The translations under genes were made by a program, and so were the position numbers. Shown here in pieces: positions 1 to 8,888 of a stretch of DNA of 64,000 nt. The notes beneath the pieces are model-generated. The model saw only the letters and a list, made by a program, of their open reading frames with translations, did no database searches and was not told where the DNA came from. How positions within the stretch are numbered: the first letter of the stretch is position 1; every line of letters starts with the position of its first letter. The DNA lies in the NCBI RefSeq assembly GCF_030815485.1, contig NZ_JAUSWV010000002.1, positions 2,356,001 through 2,420,000 on the forward strand, read 5' to 3'. The DNA comes from Streptomyces rishiriensis (GTDB taxonomy: Bacteria > Actinomycetota > Actinomycetes > Streptomycetales > Streptomycetaceae).

Positions 1-1197
1 TCACTTCAGGAAGTCCGGCACGTCCAGTTCCTCGGCCGCGCTGTCCGAGTAGGACCGCGACGGCGGCACCGGCGGCGAGACCGGAAGGTCTGCAACCGGC
101 TCGGGCGCCGGCTGCGGGTCCTCCTTGGGAGTCACGCTGCCGAGCGAGCCGAAGGACGGCCGGCTCTCGGGCTGCCGTACCGGAGTGGGCTCCTCGCGGC
201 GCGCCGAGGACGAGGACGAACCCATGACGGTCTCCCGGCGGGCCGGGGGCTGGCCCCCGTCGAAGCCGGCCGCGATGACGGTGACCCGGACCTCGTCGCC
301 GAGGGCGTCGTCGATGACCGCGCCGAAGATGATGTTGGCCTCGGGGTGCGCGGCCTCGCTGACCAGCTGGGCGGCTTCGTTGATCTCGAACAGGCCGAGG
401 TCGGAGCCGCCGGAGATGGAGAGCAGGACGCCCCGGGCGCCGTCGATGGAGGCCTCCAGGAGCGGCGAGGAGATCGCCATCTCGGCGGCGGCCACCGCGC
501 GGTCGTCGCCGCGGGCCGAGCCGATGCCCATGAGGGCCGAACCGGCCTCGGACATGACCGACTTGACGTCGGCGAAGTCGAGGTTGATCAGACCGGGGGT
601 GGTGATGAGGTCGGTGATGCCCTGGACGCCGGAGAGCAGGACCTGGTCGGCCGACTTGAAGGCGTCCAGGACCGAGACCTGGCGGTCCGAGATGGACAGC
701 AGCCGGTCGTTGGGGATGACGATGAGGGTGTCGACCTCTTCACGGAGTTCGGCGATGCCGTCCTCGGCCTGGTTGGCGCGGCGCCGGCCCTCGAAGGTGA
801 AGGGGCGGGTGACCACGCCGATGGTGAGGGCGCCGAGGTTGCGCGCGATGTTGGCCACGACGGGCGCGCCGCCGGTGCCGGTGCCGCCACCCTCGCCGGC
901 CGTGACGAAGACCATGTCGGCCCCCTTGAGGACCTCCTCGATCTCCTCGCGGTGGTCCTCGGCGGCCTTGCGGCCCACGGCCGGGTTGGCGCCGGCGCCG
1001 AGTCCGCGCGTGAGTTCACGGCCGACGTCGAGCTTGACGTCGGCGTCGCTCATCAACAGCGCCTGCGCGTCGGTGTTGATGGCGATGAACTCGACGCCCT
1101 TGAGACCGACCTCGATCATCCGGTTGATGGCATTGACACCACCGCCGCCGACACCGATGACTTTGATGACTGCGAGGTAGTTCTGCGGTGCTGCCAC
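1..1197 (-). CDS. ftsZ: Cell division protein FtsZ
   Basis: Tubulin-like GTPase that polymerises into the Z-ring or, in Streptomyces, the ladder of rings in sporulating hyphae. The 398-residue product has the tubulin signature GGGTGTGG at residues 103-110, the T7 synergy loop NLDFADV at 205-211, a proline-rich linker from about 320, and the conserved C-terminal tail ending DVPDFLK that binds division partners. The start is GTG at 1197, preceded by a GAGAGG Shine-Dalgarno with 8-nt spacing. It is the last gene of the minus-strand division cluster, 277 bp after ftsQ, and that gap carries its own promoter. Length and motifs are normal for the family. Confidence 0.99.
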   Translation of the reverse strand: MAAPQNYLAVIKVIGVGGGGVNAINRMIEVGLKGVEFIAINTDAQALLMSDADVKLDVGRELTRGLGAGANPAVGRKAAEDHREEIEEVLKGADMVFVTAGEGGGTGTGGAPVVANIARNLGALTIGVVTRPFTFEGRRRANQAEDGIAELREEVDTLIVIPNDRLLSISDRQVSVLDAFKSADQVLLSGVQGITDLITTPGLINLDFADVKSVMSEAGSALMGIGSARGDDRAVAAAEMAISSPLLEASIDGARGVLLSISGGSDLGLFEINEAAQLVSEAAHPEANIIFGAVIDDALGDEVRVTVIAAGFDGGQPPARRETVMGSSSSSARREEPTPVRQPESRPSFGSLGSVTPKEDPQPAPEPVADLPVSPPVPPSRSYSDSAAEELDVPDFLK

Positions 1198-1293
1198 GTC
1201 GAAGGCCTCTCGCCTCGAGTTACGTGTCGTCGCCTCGCAGGTGATGCGATCCGACGACTGATGCCGAATGGGACGGTCCGTTTCGCCGACCCG

Positions 1294-1318
1294 AACCCTA
1301 ACGCTGAAGTTTAGGGTT
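1294..1318. promoter_or_regulatory. Inverted repeat in the ftsZ leader
   Basis: AACCCTAA at 1294-1301 and TTAGGGTT at 1311-1318 form a perfect 8-bp inverted repeat with a 9-nt centre. It lies about 100 bp upstream of the ftsZ start and downstream of the promoter at 1355-1384, so it would be in the leader of transcripts from that promoter. It could be an operator or a small hairpin. The protein that would bind it is unknown. Confidence 0.45.
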
Positions 1319-1354
1319 ACCAGTGTGAGTGTTCCTTGGAGTCTTCTGAACAGG

Positions 1355-1384
1355 ACACTAAGTCGACACGTGGCGCCCGTTCAA
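1355..1384 (-). promoter_or_regulatory. ftsZ promoter with overlapping GACAC (WhiA-type) motifs
   Basis: Read on the minus strand, TTGAAC (1384-1379) and TAGTGT (1360-1355) are separated by 18 nt, a good sigma-70-family match. Two GACAC motifs on the plus strand, at 1354-1358 and 1365-1369, overlap the -10 and the spacer. GACAC is the known WhiA binding motif, and ftsZ is a known WhiA/WhiB target in Streptomyces, so this is probably the sporulation-induced ftsZ promoter. Several ftsZ promoters are known in this interval in S. coelicolor. I identify only this one with some assurance. Confidence 0.6.
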
Positions 1385-1474
1385 CGAACACGCCGAACCT
1401 CCCGTTTTTCTTTTCACCCTATGTGATCAGGCGTGTCACTGCCCAACCAGGGTGGTGGCCTGCGCGGATGTGCG

Positions 1475-2269
1475 TCAACTCCCCGCTGACGCGGGGGCGG
1501 TGGGCGCGCTGACATCGAAGTGCCGGGCGGCCGGGGCGGCTTTCATGAGTGCGGTGAGTGTGCGACCCTTCGCCGCGGCCTTCTCGGCGCTCCCCCACGC
1601 GACCGTGCGGCCGCCGCTCAACTCCAGCGAGATGTCGTCGTAGGAACGGACCTTGACGACCCGGGTCGCCCGCGCGACGCCGGCGGGCAGGGAACCGGCG
1701 GCCCTCACCGCCTCCCGCACCAGCCGGGCCTCGCCGAACCGGCGCAGGCTCGCGGCGGCCGAACGGGACGAGGAAGCGGCCATTTCGAGCAGCGGAACGC
1801 CTTTCGGGGCCTCGGAAACCGTGGCGAAACTGACGCCTTCGTCGTCCACTTCCACGAACTTCGACCCCTTTCGGACAAGCAGAACCGGCGTACGCTCTGT
1901 CACTTTCAGGCCGATTCCATGGGGCCACGAACGCTCCACGTCGACCGAGTGGATCCGGGGCAGTTCGCTGCGCAGCCGGGCCTCGATCGCGTCGGTGTCG
2001 ACCGAGACCAACGGCGATCCGACCGGCACGGCGGCGGCCGCCCGCACCTGCTGCGATGTCAGCACCTTCGTGCCGGACACGGAGACACGCTCCACGCGCA
2101 GCCACTGCGAGCCGTACAGCGCCCAGCCGGCGCCCGCGCCGAGGAACACGACGGCCAGCGCGAGAATGATGATCGTACGAAGTCGGCGCGGCCCCAACCG
2201 CCGGACGAGGGGCGGGCCGGACGACTCCTGCTGGCGTGCACCGCGCTCGGCGGTGGCGGATCCGGCCAC
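1475..2269 (-). CDS. ftsQ: Cell division protein FtsQ
   Basis: Bitopic divisome protein that links early and late division proteins. It has a short basic cytoplasmic N-terminus, one transmembrane helix (about residues 33-52, IIILALAVVFLGAGAGWALY), then an extracellular POTRA domain (LRVERVSVSGTKVLT onward) and the FtsQ beta domain. I chose the GTG at 2269 (264 residues) because the GGAAAGGG Shine-Dalgarno lies 7 nt from it. A GTG two codons upstream is too close to that site. It is separated from murG by a strong hairpin and from ftsZ by the ftsZ promoter region. Confidence 0.95.
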   Translation of the reverse strand: MAGSATAERGARQQESSGPPLVRRLGPRRLRTIIILALAVVFLGAGAGWALYGSQWLRVERVSVSGTKVLTSQQVRAAAAVPVGSPLVSVDTDAIEARLRSELPRIHSVDVERSWPHGIGLKVTERTPVLLVRKGSKFVEVDDEGVSFATVSEAPKGVPLLEMAASSSRSAAASLRRFGEARLVREAVRAAGSLPAGVARATRVVKVRSYDDISLELSGGRTVAWGSAEKAAAKGRTLTALMKAAPAARHFDVSAPTAPASAGS

Positions 2270-2314
2270 GCACACTCCCTTTCCTGGCTCGGTTCACCTC
2301 CGGGGCGCCGCAGC

Positions 2315-2378
2315 CGGTGTCGGGAGCCCGGCCGCGCTCAGCCCCTCGGGCCTTCGCGTGCTCGGGCTCCCGACACCG
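2315..2378. terminator. Large hairpin between murG and ftsQ
   Basis: A perfect 16-bp inverted repeat, CGGTGTCGGGAGCCCG at 2315-2330 and its complement at 2363-2378, with a 32-nt loop. It lies 35 bp after the murG stop and 46 bp before the ftsQ start, and there is no U tract. It could partly terminate transcription coming from the mur genes, or stabilise the upstream mRNA, and so separate murG expression from ftsQ-ftsZ. Confidence 0.55.
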
Positions 2379-2412
2379 ACGCGCCCCTTCGGCTCACTCG
2401 CCGACGCGTTTC

Positions 2413-3510
2413 CTAACGTCGTGCACGGCTGGCGGCGATCGCCTCGTACACCAAGCCGACGAGCAGCTCGTCGGCGTCCCGGCGGCCGAACTCGCTGGCC
2501 GCGCGGGACATCTCGTACAACCGGTGCGGGTCGGCGAGGACGGGCAGGACGGTCTCCCGGACCCACTCGGGGGTCAGTTCCGCGTCGTCGACCAGCAGCC
2601 CGCCGCCCGCCTTGACCACCGGCTGGGCGTTCAACCGCTGTTCGCCGTTGCCGATGGGCAGCGGGACATAGGCGGCCGGGAGCCCGACGGCGGAGAGTTC
2701 GGCGACGGTCATCGCGCCCGCGCGGCAGAGCATCATGTCGGCGGCGGCGTACGCGAGGTCCATCCGGTCCACGTACGGTACCGGGATGTAGGGGGGCATC
2801 CCCGGCATCTGCTGCACCTGCGGCAGTTCGTTCTTCGGGCCGACCGCGTGCAGGATCTGGATACCGGCCTGCTGGAGCCAGGGCGCGACCTGCTGGACGA
2901 CCTCGTTGAGGCGACGGGCGCCCTGCGAACCGCCGGAGACCAGCAGAGTGGGCAGGTTGGGGTCGAGGCCGAACACGTGCCGGGCCTCGGGGCGCATGGC
3001 GGCGCGGTCCAGGGTGGCGATGGAGCGGCGCAGCGGGATGCCGATGTAGCGGGCGTCCCGCAGCTTGCTGTCGGGCGTGGAGACCGCGACCCGGGCCGCG
3101 TAGCGCGAGCCGATCTTGTTGGCCAGGCCGGGGCGGGCGTTCGCCTCGTGGACGACGATCGGGACGCCGAGGCGCTTGGCGGCCAGGTAACCGGGCAGCG
3201 CCACGTAGCCGCCGAAGCCGACGACCGCGTCCGCCTTGGTGCGCTCCAGGATCTGCTCGGCGGCCTTGATCGTGCCGCGCAGCCGGCCCGGGACGGTGAT
3301 CAGTTCAGGGGTGGGCTTGCGCGGCAGCGGCACCGCGGGGATCAGCGCGAGGTCGTAGCCCCGCTGCGGAACGAGCGTGGTCTCCAGGCCGCGCTCCGTC
3401 CCCAGGGCCGTGATCCCCACGGTGGGGTCCTGCCTGCGCAGGGCGTCCGCGAGGGCGAGCGCCGGCTCGATGTGGCCGGCGGTCCCCCCACCAGCGAGTA
3501 CGACATGCAC
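2413..3510 (-). CDS. murG: UDP-GlcNAc:undecaprenyl-PP-MurNAc-pentapeptide GlcNAc transferase MurG
   Basis: GT28 glycosyltransferase that adds GlcNAc to lipid I to make lipid II on the inner face of the membrane. The product has 365 residues. The N-terminal glycine loop GGGTAGH (residues 7-13) binds the lipid substrate side. The second conserved loop SGGSQGARRLNE (about 193-204) and the region GNGEQRLNAQPV (about 302-313) belong to the UDP-GlcNAc-binding C-terminal domain. It starts 6 bp after ftsW ends, so the two are surely co-transcribed. Confidence 0.98.
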   Translation of the reverse strand: MHVVLAGGGTAGHIEPALALADALRRQDPTVGITALGTERGLETTLVPQRGYDLALIPAVPLPRKPTPELITVPGRLRGTIKAAEQILERTKADAVVGFGGYVALPGYLAAKRLGVPIVVHEANARPGLANKIGSRYAARVAVSTPDSKLRDARYIGIPLRRSIATLDRAAMRPEARHVFGLDPNLPTLLVSGGSQGARRLNEVVQQVAPWLQQAGIQILHAVGPKNELPQVQQMPGMPPYIPVPYVDRMDLAYAAADMMLCRAGAMTVAELSAVGLPAAYVPLPIGNGEQRLNAQPVVKAGGGLLVDDAELTPEWVRETVLPVLADPHRLYEMSRAASEFGRRDADELLVGLVYEAIAASRARR

Positions 3511-3516
3511 CGAAAT

Positions 3517-4881
3517 TCACCGCTCTCCGGACGAACGCGCCGCCGAGGCACGCCGTCGCATCGTGTTCCATCTCCGGAAACTCCGGTCGAACGCGGAGCC
3601 CCCAGTCCCCCGCTTTCTACCAAAGCGGGGGTGCCGCATCGCAAGCGCCGCCCGCGCACCGGGCTCGTCGCGTGCGAAAGCGATCAGCAGCCCGATGGCG
3701 AACATGGTCGGCAGCAGGGCGGAACCCCCGTAGGAGAACAGCGGGAGCGGGACGCCGGCGATCGGCAGCAGACCGAGCACCGCACCGATGTTGATCACCG
3801 CCTGAGCGGTGATCCAGGTGGTCACGCCTCCCGCGGCATACCTCACGAAGGGGTCCTCCGTGCGTCCGGCCACGCGGATACCCGCATAGCCTAGAGCCGC
3901 GAACAGGGCGAGTACCGACAGCGTCCCCGCGAGGCCCAGTTCCTCACCGGTGACGGCGAAGATGAAGTCGGTGTGAGCTTCGGGCAGTTGGCCCCATTTC
4001 TCCACACTCGCACCGAGTCCCGAGCCGAAGATCCCGCCGGAGGCCAGGGCGTAGATTCCGTGCACGGCCTGCCAGCAGGCGTCGCCGGGTCCGGGGTCGG
4101 TCGCGCCGATGCACTGCAAGCGGGCCATCCGGTTGGGACTGGTCTTGATGAGGATCACACCAAGGGTGGCCGCGATCGACAGCACCCCGACGAAGAGCCG
4201 GGTGGGCGCCCCCGCCAGCCACAACAGCCCGAACAGGATCGCCGTCAGGATGATCGCCGTGCCCATGTCGCCGCCGAGCATGATCAGCCCGAGCAGCATG
4301 AACGCGACCGGCACCAACGGCACCAGCATGTGTTTCCACTGCGCGAGCAGCTTCTTGTCCTGTTTGCGGGCGAGCAGATCGGCACCCCACAGCACCAGCG
4401 CGAGCTTGCCGAACTCGCTGGGCTGGATCTGGAAGGAACCGCCGAGCGAGATCCAGTTCTGGTTGCCGTTGACCGACATCCCTATCCCCGGTACCTGCAC
4501 CAGCGCCATCATGAAGACGGCGCCCGCGAGGATGGGATAGGCGAGCCCCCGGTGCAGTTTCACCGGCATCCGGGAGGCGACCAGCAGCAGCGCGGCCCCG
4601 ATGGAGGCGGCCAGGAACTGTTTGCGGAAGAAGAACGATCCCGGCAACGACATCTGCAGCGCGGTGATCTGGGAGGCCGAGTAGACCATCACGAGGCCCA
4701 GGACGGTGATCAGCAGGCTGCCGCCGAAGATCAGGTAGTACGCGGTCAGCGGCCGGTCCCAGGCCCTCTGCACACGCGTGTGGAGCCGTCGTACGGGGTT
4801 GCCGCGGGGTGCGCGGAACGCTGCGGCGGGTCTGCGGACGGTCCGCTGGACAGGCGGACGCCCGGTACGGCTACCGGGCAT
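3517..4881 (-). CDS. ftsW: Septal peptidoglycan glycosyltransferase FtsW
   Basis: SEDS-family polytopic membrane protein that polymerises lipid II during septation with its partner transpeptidase FtsI. The 454-residue product has a long basic cytoplasmic N-terminus (about 45 residues) followed by around ten hydrophobic helices. The conserved SEDS block WISLGGSFQIQPSEFGKLAL lies near residues 143-162, and GVPLPLFSYGGSALLPTM lies near 378-395. The C-terminal tail is basic and rich in Arg/Ser. It lies between murD (108-bp gap) and murG (6-bp gap). Confidence 0.97.
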   Translation of the reverse strand: MPGSRTGRPPVQRTVRRPAAAFRAPRGNPVRRLHTRVQRAWDRPLTAYYLIFGGSLLITVLGLVMVYSASQITALQMSLPGSFFFRKQFLAASIGAALLLVASRMPVKLHRGLAYPILAGAVFMMALVQVPGIGMSVNGNQNWISLGGSFQIQPSEFGKLALVLWGADLLARKQDKKLLAQWKHMLVPLVPVAFMLLGLIMLGGDMGTAIILTAILFGLLWLAGAPTRLFVGVLSIAATLGVILIKTSPNRMARLQCIGATDPGPGDACWQAVHGIYALASGGIFGSGLGASVEKWGQLPEAHTDFIFAVTGEELGLAGTLSVLALFAALGYAGIRVAGRTEDPFVRYAAGGVTTWITAQAVINIGAVLGLLPIAGVPLPLFSYGGSALLPTMFAIGLLIAFARDEPGARAALAMRHPRFGRKRGTGGSAFDRSFRRWNTMRRRASAARSSGER

Positions 4882-4989
4882 CGGCTGCTCCCCGGTGCGC
4901 GGCGCAACCGCTGTACCCGGCTGCCGCGCCGTACGTCGGCCGTGACGGTCCCACGCGTCCCTCCCAAGGTCGCCCGGCAGGCGGCCGGG

Positions 4990-6417
4990 TCAGGTTCCGA
5001 GCTCGCCAACCGCCTCGGCGAACAGGTCGCCGCGCTGGTTGTAGTTGACGAACATGTCCATGGAGGCGCAGGCCGGGGCGAGGAGCACCGTGTCGCCTTC
5101 GACGGCGAGGCGCCGGGCCTCCTGGACAGCCGCGAGCATCGCCCCAGTGTCCGTCCGCTCGAGGTCGACGACGGGTACTTCCGGGGCGTGTCGCGCCAGG
5201 GCTTCCCGGATCAGGGCGCGATCGGCGCCGATGAGCACCGCCGCTCGAAGCCGCTTCGCCGACTTGGCGACCAGCTCGTCGAAGGTGGCGCCCTTCGCCA
5301 GTCCGCCGGCGATCCAGACGATCGACTCGTAGGCCGCCAACGACGCTTCCGCGGCGTGCGTGTTGGTCGCCTTGGAGTCGTCGATGTACGCGACGCCGTC
5401 CACGTCCGCCACGTGGGCGATGCGGTGGGCGTCCGGTGTGAAGGCCCGCAGGCCGTCCCGTACGGCCTTGGCGGGCACCCCGAAGGCGCGCGCGAGGGCC
5501 GCCGCGGCAAGGGCGTTGGCGATGTTGTGCGGGGCGGGCGGACGGACGTCGGAGACCTCGGCGAGCTCCTGGGCGTTGTGCTGCCGGTTCTCGACGAAGG
5601 CGCGGTCGACCAGGATGCCGTCCACGACGCCGAGTTGGGACGGGGCGGGGGCGCCGAGGGTGAAGCCGACCGCCCGGCAGCCCTCCTCGACGTCCGCCTC
5701 CCGCACCAGGTCCTCGGTGGCCTTGTCGGCGAGGTTGTAGACGCAGGCGACCCGATTGCCCTCGTAGACACGGCCCTTGTCCTTGGCGTACGCCTCCATG
5801 GAGCCGTGCCAGTCGAGGTGGTCGGGGGCGAGGTTCAGGACGGCGGCGGAATGGGCGCGCAGCGACGGCGCCCAGTGCAGCTGGTAGCTGGAGAGTTCGA
5901 CGGCGAGGACGTCGTACGTCTCCTCCCCGAGGACGGCGTCCAGCAGGGAGACGCCGATGTTGCCGACGGCCGCCGTGCGCAGGCCGGCCGCCTCGAGGAT
6001 CGACGCCAGCATCTGGGTGGTGGTCGTCTTGCCGTTGGTGCCCGTGACGCACAGCCAGGGCGCTGCCTTCCTGCCGTCCAGTTCCCTGAGCCGCCAGGCC
6101 AGTTCGACGTCGCCCCAGACCGGTACTCCGGCCTGGTGGGCCGCCGTGAACAGCGGCTTGTCGGGCTTCCAGCCGGGTGCGGTGACGATGAGTCCGGTGC
6201 CCTCGGGCAGGGTCGCCCCGTCACCCAGGCGCACGGTGACGCCCAGCGCCTCCAGCTCGGCGGCCTGCTCACGCGCGCGTGCGTCGTCCCCGTCGTTGAC
6301 GACGGTGACCTTCGCGCCGAGCCCGTGCAGCACCTTGGCCGCCGGGATGCCGGAGACGCCGAGCCCGGCGACGGTGACGTTCTTCCCCTGCCAGTCGGTC
6401 ACTTGTCCGCTGCCCAT
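4990..6417 (-). CDS. murD: UDP-N-acetylmuramoylalanine--D-glutamate ligase MurD
   Basis: Cytoplasmic Mur ligase that adds D-Glu to UDP-MurNAc-L-Ala using ATP. The N-terminal Rossmann-like UDP-binding segment VTVAGLGVSGIPAAKVL is followed by the ATP P-loop GTNGKTTT (residues 126-133), the central NLAPDHLDWHG motif and the C-terminal DDSKATN segment. The start is uncertain. ATG at 6417 overlaps the mraY end by 19 bp, while GTG at 6402 would give a classic GTGA overlap with the mraY stop and 470 residues. Neither has a strong Shine-Dalgarno. I keep the ATG. Confidence 0.95.
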   Translation of the reverse strand: MGSGQVTDWQGKNVTVAGLGVSGIPAAKVLHGLGAKVTVVNDGDDARAREQAAELEALGVTVRLGDGATLPEGTGLIVTAPGWKPDKPLFTAAHQAGVPVWGDVELAWRLRELDGRKAAPWLCVTGTNGKTTTTQMLASILEAAGLRTAAVGNIGVSLLDAVLGEETYDVLAVELSSYQLHWAPSLRAHSAAVLNLAPDHLDWHGSMEAYAKDKGRVYEGNRVACVYNLADKATEDLVREADVEEGCRAVGFTLGAPAPSQLGVVDGILVDRAFVENRQHNAQELAEVSDVRPPAPHNIANALAAAALARAFGVPAKAVRDGLRAFTPDAHRIAHVADVDGVAYIDDSKATNTHAAEASLAAYESIVWIAGGLAKGATFDELVAKSAKRLRAAVLIGADRALIREALARHAPEVPVVDLERTDTGAMLAAVQEARRLAVEGDTVLLAPACASMDMFVNYNQRGDLFAEAVGELGT

Positions 6418-7472
6418 CCCGCGTAGAAGATGCCCAGTCCGACGATCACACAGATGCCCTGGATGATCCAGAAACGGACCACCACCAGGACTTCGGACCA
6501 GCCCTTGAGTTCGAAGTGGTGCTGGAGCGGCGCCATCCGGAAGACGCGCTTGCCGGTGAGCTTGAAGGAGCCGACCTGGATGACGACCGACATCGTGATG
6601 AGCACGAACAGGCCGCCCAGGAGCGCGATCAGCAGCTCGGTGCGGGAGCAGATCGCGAGACCCGCGAGCACGCCGCCGAGCGCCAGCGAACCGGTGTCGC
6701 CCATGAAGATCTTGGCCGGCGAGGTGTTCCACCACAGGAAGCCGAGGCAGGCGCCCATCAGCGCGGAGGCGATGACCGCGAGGTCCAGCGGATCGCGCAC
6801 CTCGTAACAGGCGCTGGGGTTGGTCAGGGTCTCGCCGTTGGCGCAGGACTCCTGGAACTGCCAGACGCCGATGAAGGTGTAGGCGCCGAAGACGAGGACG
6901 GAGGCGCCGGTGGCGAGGCCGTCCAGACCGTCCGTCAGGTTCACGCCGTTGGACATCGCGAGGATCATGAACAGCGCCCAGACGACGAACAGCACCGGGC
7001 CGATCGTCCAGCCGAAGTCCGTGATGAACGACAGCTTCGTGGAGGCCGGGGTGTTGCCGCGCGAGTCGGAGAACTGGAGCGAGAGCACCGCGAAGGCGAT
7101 ACCGACGATCAGCTGGCCCGCCATCTTCGCCTTGGCCCGCAGACCCAGCGAACGCCGCTTGACGATCTTGATGTAGTCGTCGAGGAAGCCGACCAGACCC
7201 ATGCCCGTCATCAGGCCGAGCACCAGCAGACCCGAGTAGGTCGGGGGCTTGCCGGTGATCACCTTGGACAGGAAGTACGCGGCGATCGTCGCGAAGATGA
7301 AGGCGATGCCGCCCATCGTCGGCGTACCGCGCTTGCTGGCGTGCTCGCGCGGGCCGTCGTCGCGGATGTACTGGCCGTAGCCCTTGCGTGCCAGCAGCTT
7401 GATCAGCAGCGGCGTACCGACCAGCGTCAGGAAGAGGCCGATCACACCCGCGAACAGGATCTGATTCATCAT
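6399..7472 (-). CDS. mraY: Phospho-N-acetylmuramoyl-pentapeptide-transferase MraY
   Basis: Polytopic membrane enzyme that transfers phospho-MurNAc-pentapeptide to undecaprenyl phosphate to form lipid I. The 357-residue product has about ten transmembrane helices. Diagnostic blocks are GTPTMGGIAF near residues 49-58, the aspartate pair in VGFLDDYIK near 94-102, NLTDGLDGLA near 179-188, and MGDTGSLALGG. Its ATGATG start overlaps the murF stop by 4 bp (7469-7472), so translation is likely coupled. Confidence 0.98.
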   Translation of the reverse strand: MMNQILFAGVIGLFLTLVGTPLLIKLLARKGYGQYIRDDGPREHASKRGTPTMGGIAFIFATIAAYFLSKVITGKPPTYSGLLVLGLMTGMGLVGFLDDYIKIVKRRSLGLRAKAKMAGQLIVGIAFAVLSLQFSDSRGNTPASTKLSFITDFGWTIGPVLFVVWALFMILAMSNGVNLTDGLDGLATGASVLVFGAYTFIGVWQFQESCANGETLTNPSACYEVRDPLDLAVIASALMGACLGFLWWNTSPAKIFMGDTGSLALGGVLAGLAICSRTELLIALLGGLFVLITMSVVIQVGSFKLTGKRVFRMAPLQHHFELKGWSEVLVVVRFWIIQGICVIVGLGIFYAGWAADK

Positions 7473-8884
7473 CGGGCGGCGACCTCACCCTCGGTGCCGG
7501 TCGCGAGCAGCGCCTGCGCGACACTCTCGAGGCCGACCGAACGGGACGCCTTCACGAGCACGACGTCCCCCGGGCGCAACTCGCTGCGCAACAGGTCGAC
7601 CGCCGCCTGTGCGTCGGACACGTGCACCGACTCCTCACCCCACGAACCCTCGTTATATGCGCCCAGTTGCAGCCAGGCGGCTTCCCTGCCCCCGACCGCG
7701 ACGAGCTTGCCGACATTGAGCCGGACGGCGAGCCGTCCGACCGCGTCGTGCTCGGCGAGCGCCTCGTCCCCGAGCTCGGCCATCTTGCCGAGCACCGCCC
7801 ACGTCCGGCCCCCCTTGCCCATGGCCGCGAGCGCGCGCAGAGCGGCTCGCATGGACTCGGGGTTCGCGTTGTAGGCGTCGTTGACGATCGTCACGCCGTC
7901 CGGGCGCTCGGTGACCTCCATCCGCCAGCGGGAGAGGGAGCCCGCCTCGGAGAGCGCGGTGGCGATCTCTTCCGCGGACATGCCCAGCTCATGGGCGACG
8001 GCGGCCGCTGCGAGCGCGTTCGACACGTGGTGCTCACCGTACAGGCGCATGGTCACGTCGCTGCACCCGGAGGGTGTGTGAAGGCTGAAGGCGGGCTGTC
8101 CGCTGTCCGTGAGTCGCACGTTCTCGGCCCGTACGTCCGCTTCGCCTGACTCTCCGAAAAAGACCACCTTCGCCTTCGTACGGGAGGCCATGGCCCGGAC
8201 CAACGGATCGTCGGCGTTGAGGATCGCGGCGCCGCCCTCGCCGGCCGGCGGGAGGCTCTCGACGAGCTCGCCCTTTGCCTGTGCGATCTGCGCGCGGCCG
8301 CCGAACTCGCCGATGTGGGCGGTGCCGACGTTGAGCACGAGGCCGATCTTCGGAGGCGTCAGATCGGCGAGGTAGCGGATGTGGCCGATCCCGCGGGCGC
8401 CCATCTCGAGCACGAGGAACTTCGTCTCCTCGGTCGCCGACAGGGCGGTCAGCGGCAGTCCGATCTCGTTGTTGAGCGAGCCCGGCGTGAAGACGGTGGG
8501 CGCCTTGCGCTGCAGGACCTGCGCGATGAGGTCCTTGGTACTGGTCTTGCCGGCCGAGCCGGTGAGCGCGACGAGGGTCGCGCCGAGCTTCCGCACGACG
8601 TGCCGGGCGAGGGCGCCCAGCGCCGTCTGGACGTCGTCCACGACGATCGCGGGGACGCCGACGGGGCGTGCGGCCAGTACGGCCGCCGCACCCGCCTCGA
8701 CGACCGCGGCCGCGTAGTCGTGGCCGTCCACGCGTTCGCCGACGAAGGCGACGAAGAGGCTGCCGGGCACCACGTCACGGGAGTCCCGGACGACCGGTCC
8801 GGTGACTTCCGCGGACGGATCCGGTATGTCGTGCGTCTGCCCGCCGACGACTGCTGCGATCTCGGCGAGGGAGAGGGCGATCAC
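7469..8884 (-). CDS. murF: UDP-N-acetylmuramoyl-tripeptide--D-alanyl-D-alanine ligase MurF
   Basis: Mur ligase that adds D-Ala-D-Ala to complete the UDP-MurNAc-pentapeptide. The 471-residue protein (start VIALSLAEIAAVVGG) has the P-loop GSAGKTST at residues 109-116, the segment LEMGARGIGHI, and the motif NDAYNANPES near 340 that is typical of MurF. The frame stays open upstream into murE, but the GTG at 8884 lies 4 nt past the murE stop codon and restores the normal family length. Confidence 0.97.
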   Translation of the reverse strand: MIALSLAEIAAVVGGQTHDIPDPSAEVTGPVVRDSRDVVPGSLFVAFVGERVDGHDYAAAVVEAGAAAVLAARPVGVPAIVVDDVQTALGALARHVVRKLGATLVALTGSAGKTSTKDLIAQVLQRKAPTVFTPGSLNNEIGLPLTALSATEETKFLVLEMGARGIGHIRYLADLTPPKIGLVLNVGTAHIGEFGGRAQIAQAKGELVESLPPAGEGGAAILNADDPLVRAMASRTKAKVVFFGESGEADVRAENVRLTDSGQPAFSLHTPSGCSDVTMRLYGEHHVSNALAAAAVAHELGMSAEEIATALSEAGSLSRWRMEVTERPDGVTIVNDAYNANPESMRAALRALAAMGKGGRTWAVLGKMAELGDEALAEHDAVGRLAVRLNVGKLVAVGGREAAWLQLGAYNEGSWGEESVHVSDAQAAVDLLRSELRPGDVVLVKASRSVGLESVAQALLATGTEGEVAAR

Positions 8885-8888
8885 AAGT

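Noticed and set aside
1311..1333. BldD-type operator in the ftsZ upstream region (TTACCAGTGTGA)
   Set aside because: The half-sites are present but the spacing is one base short of the published BldD consensus, so I do not claim it.
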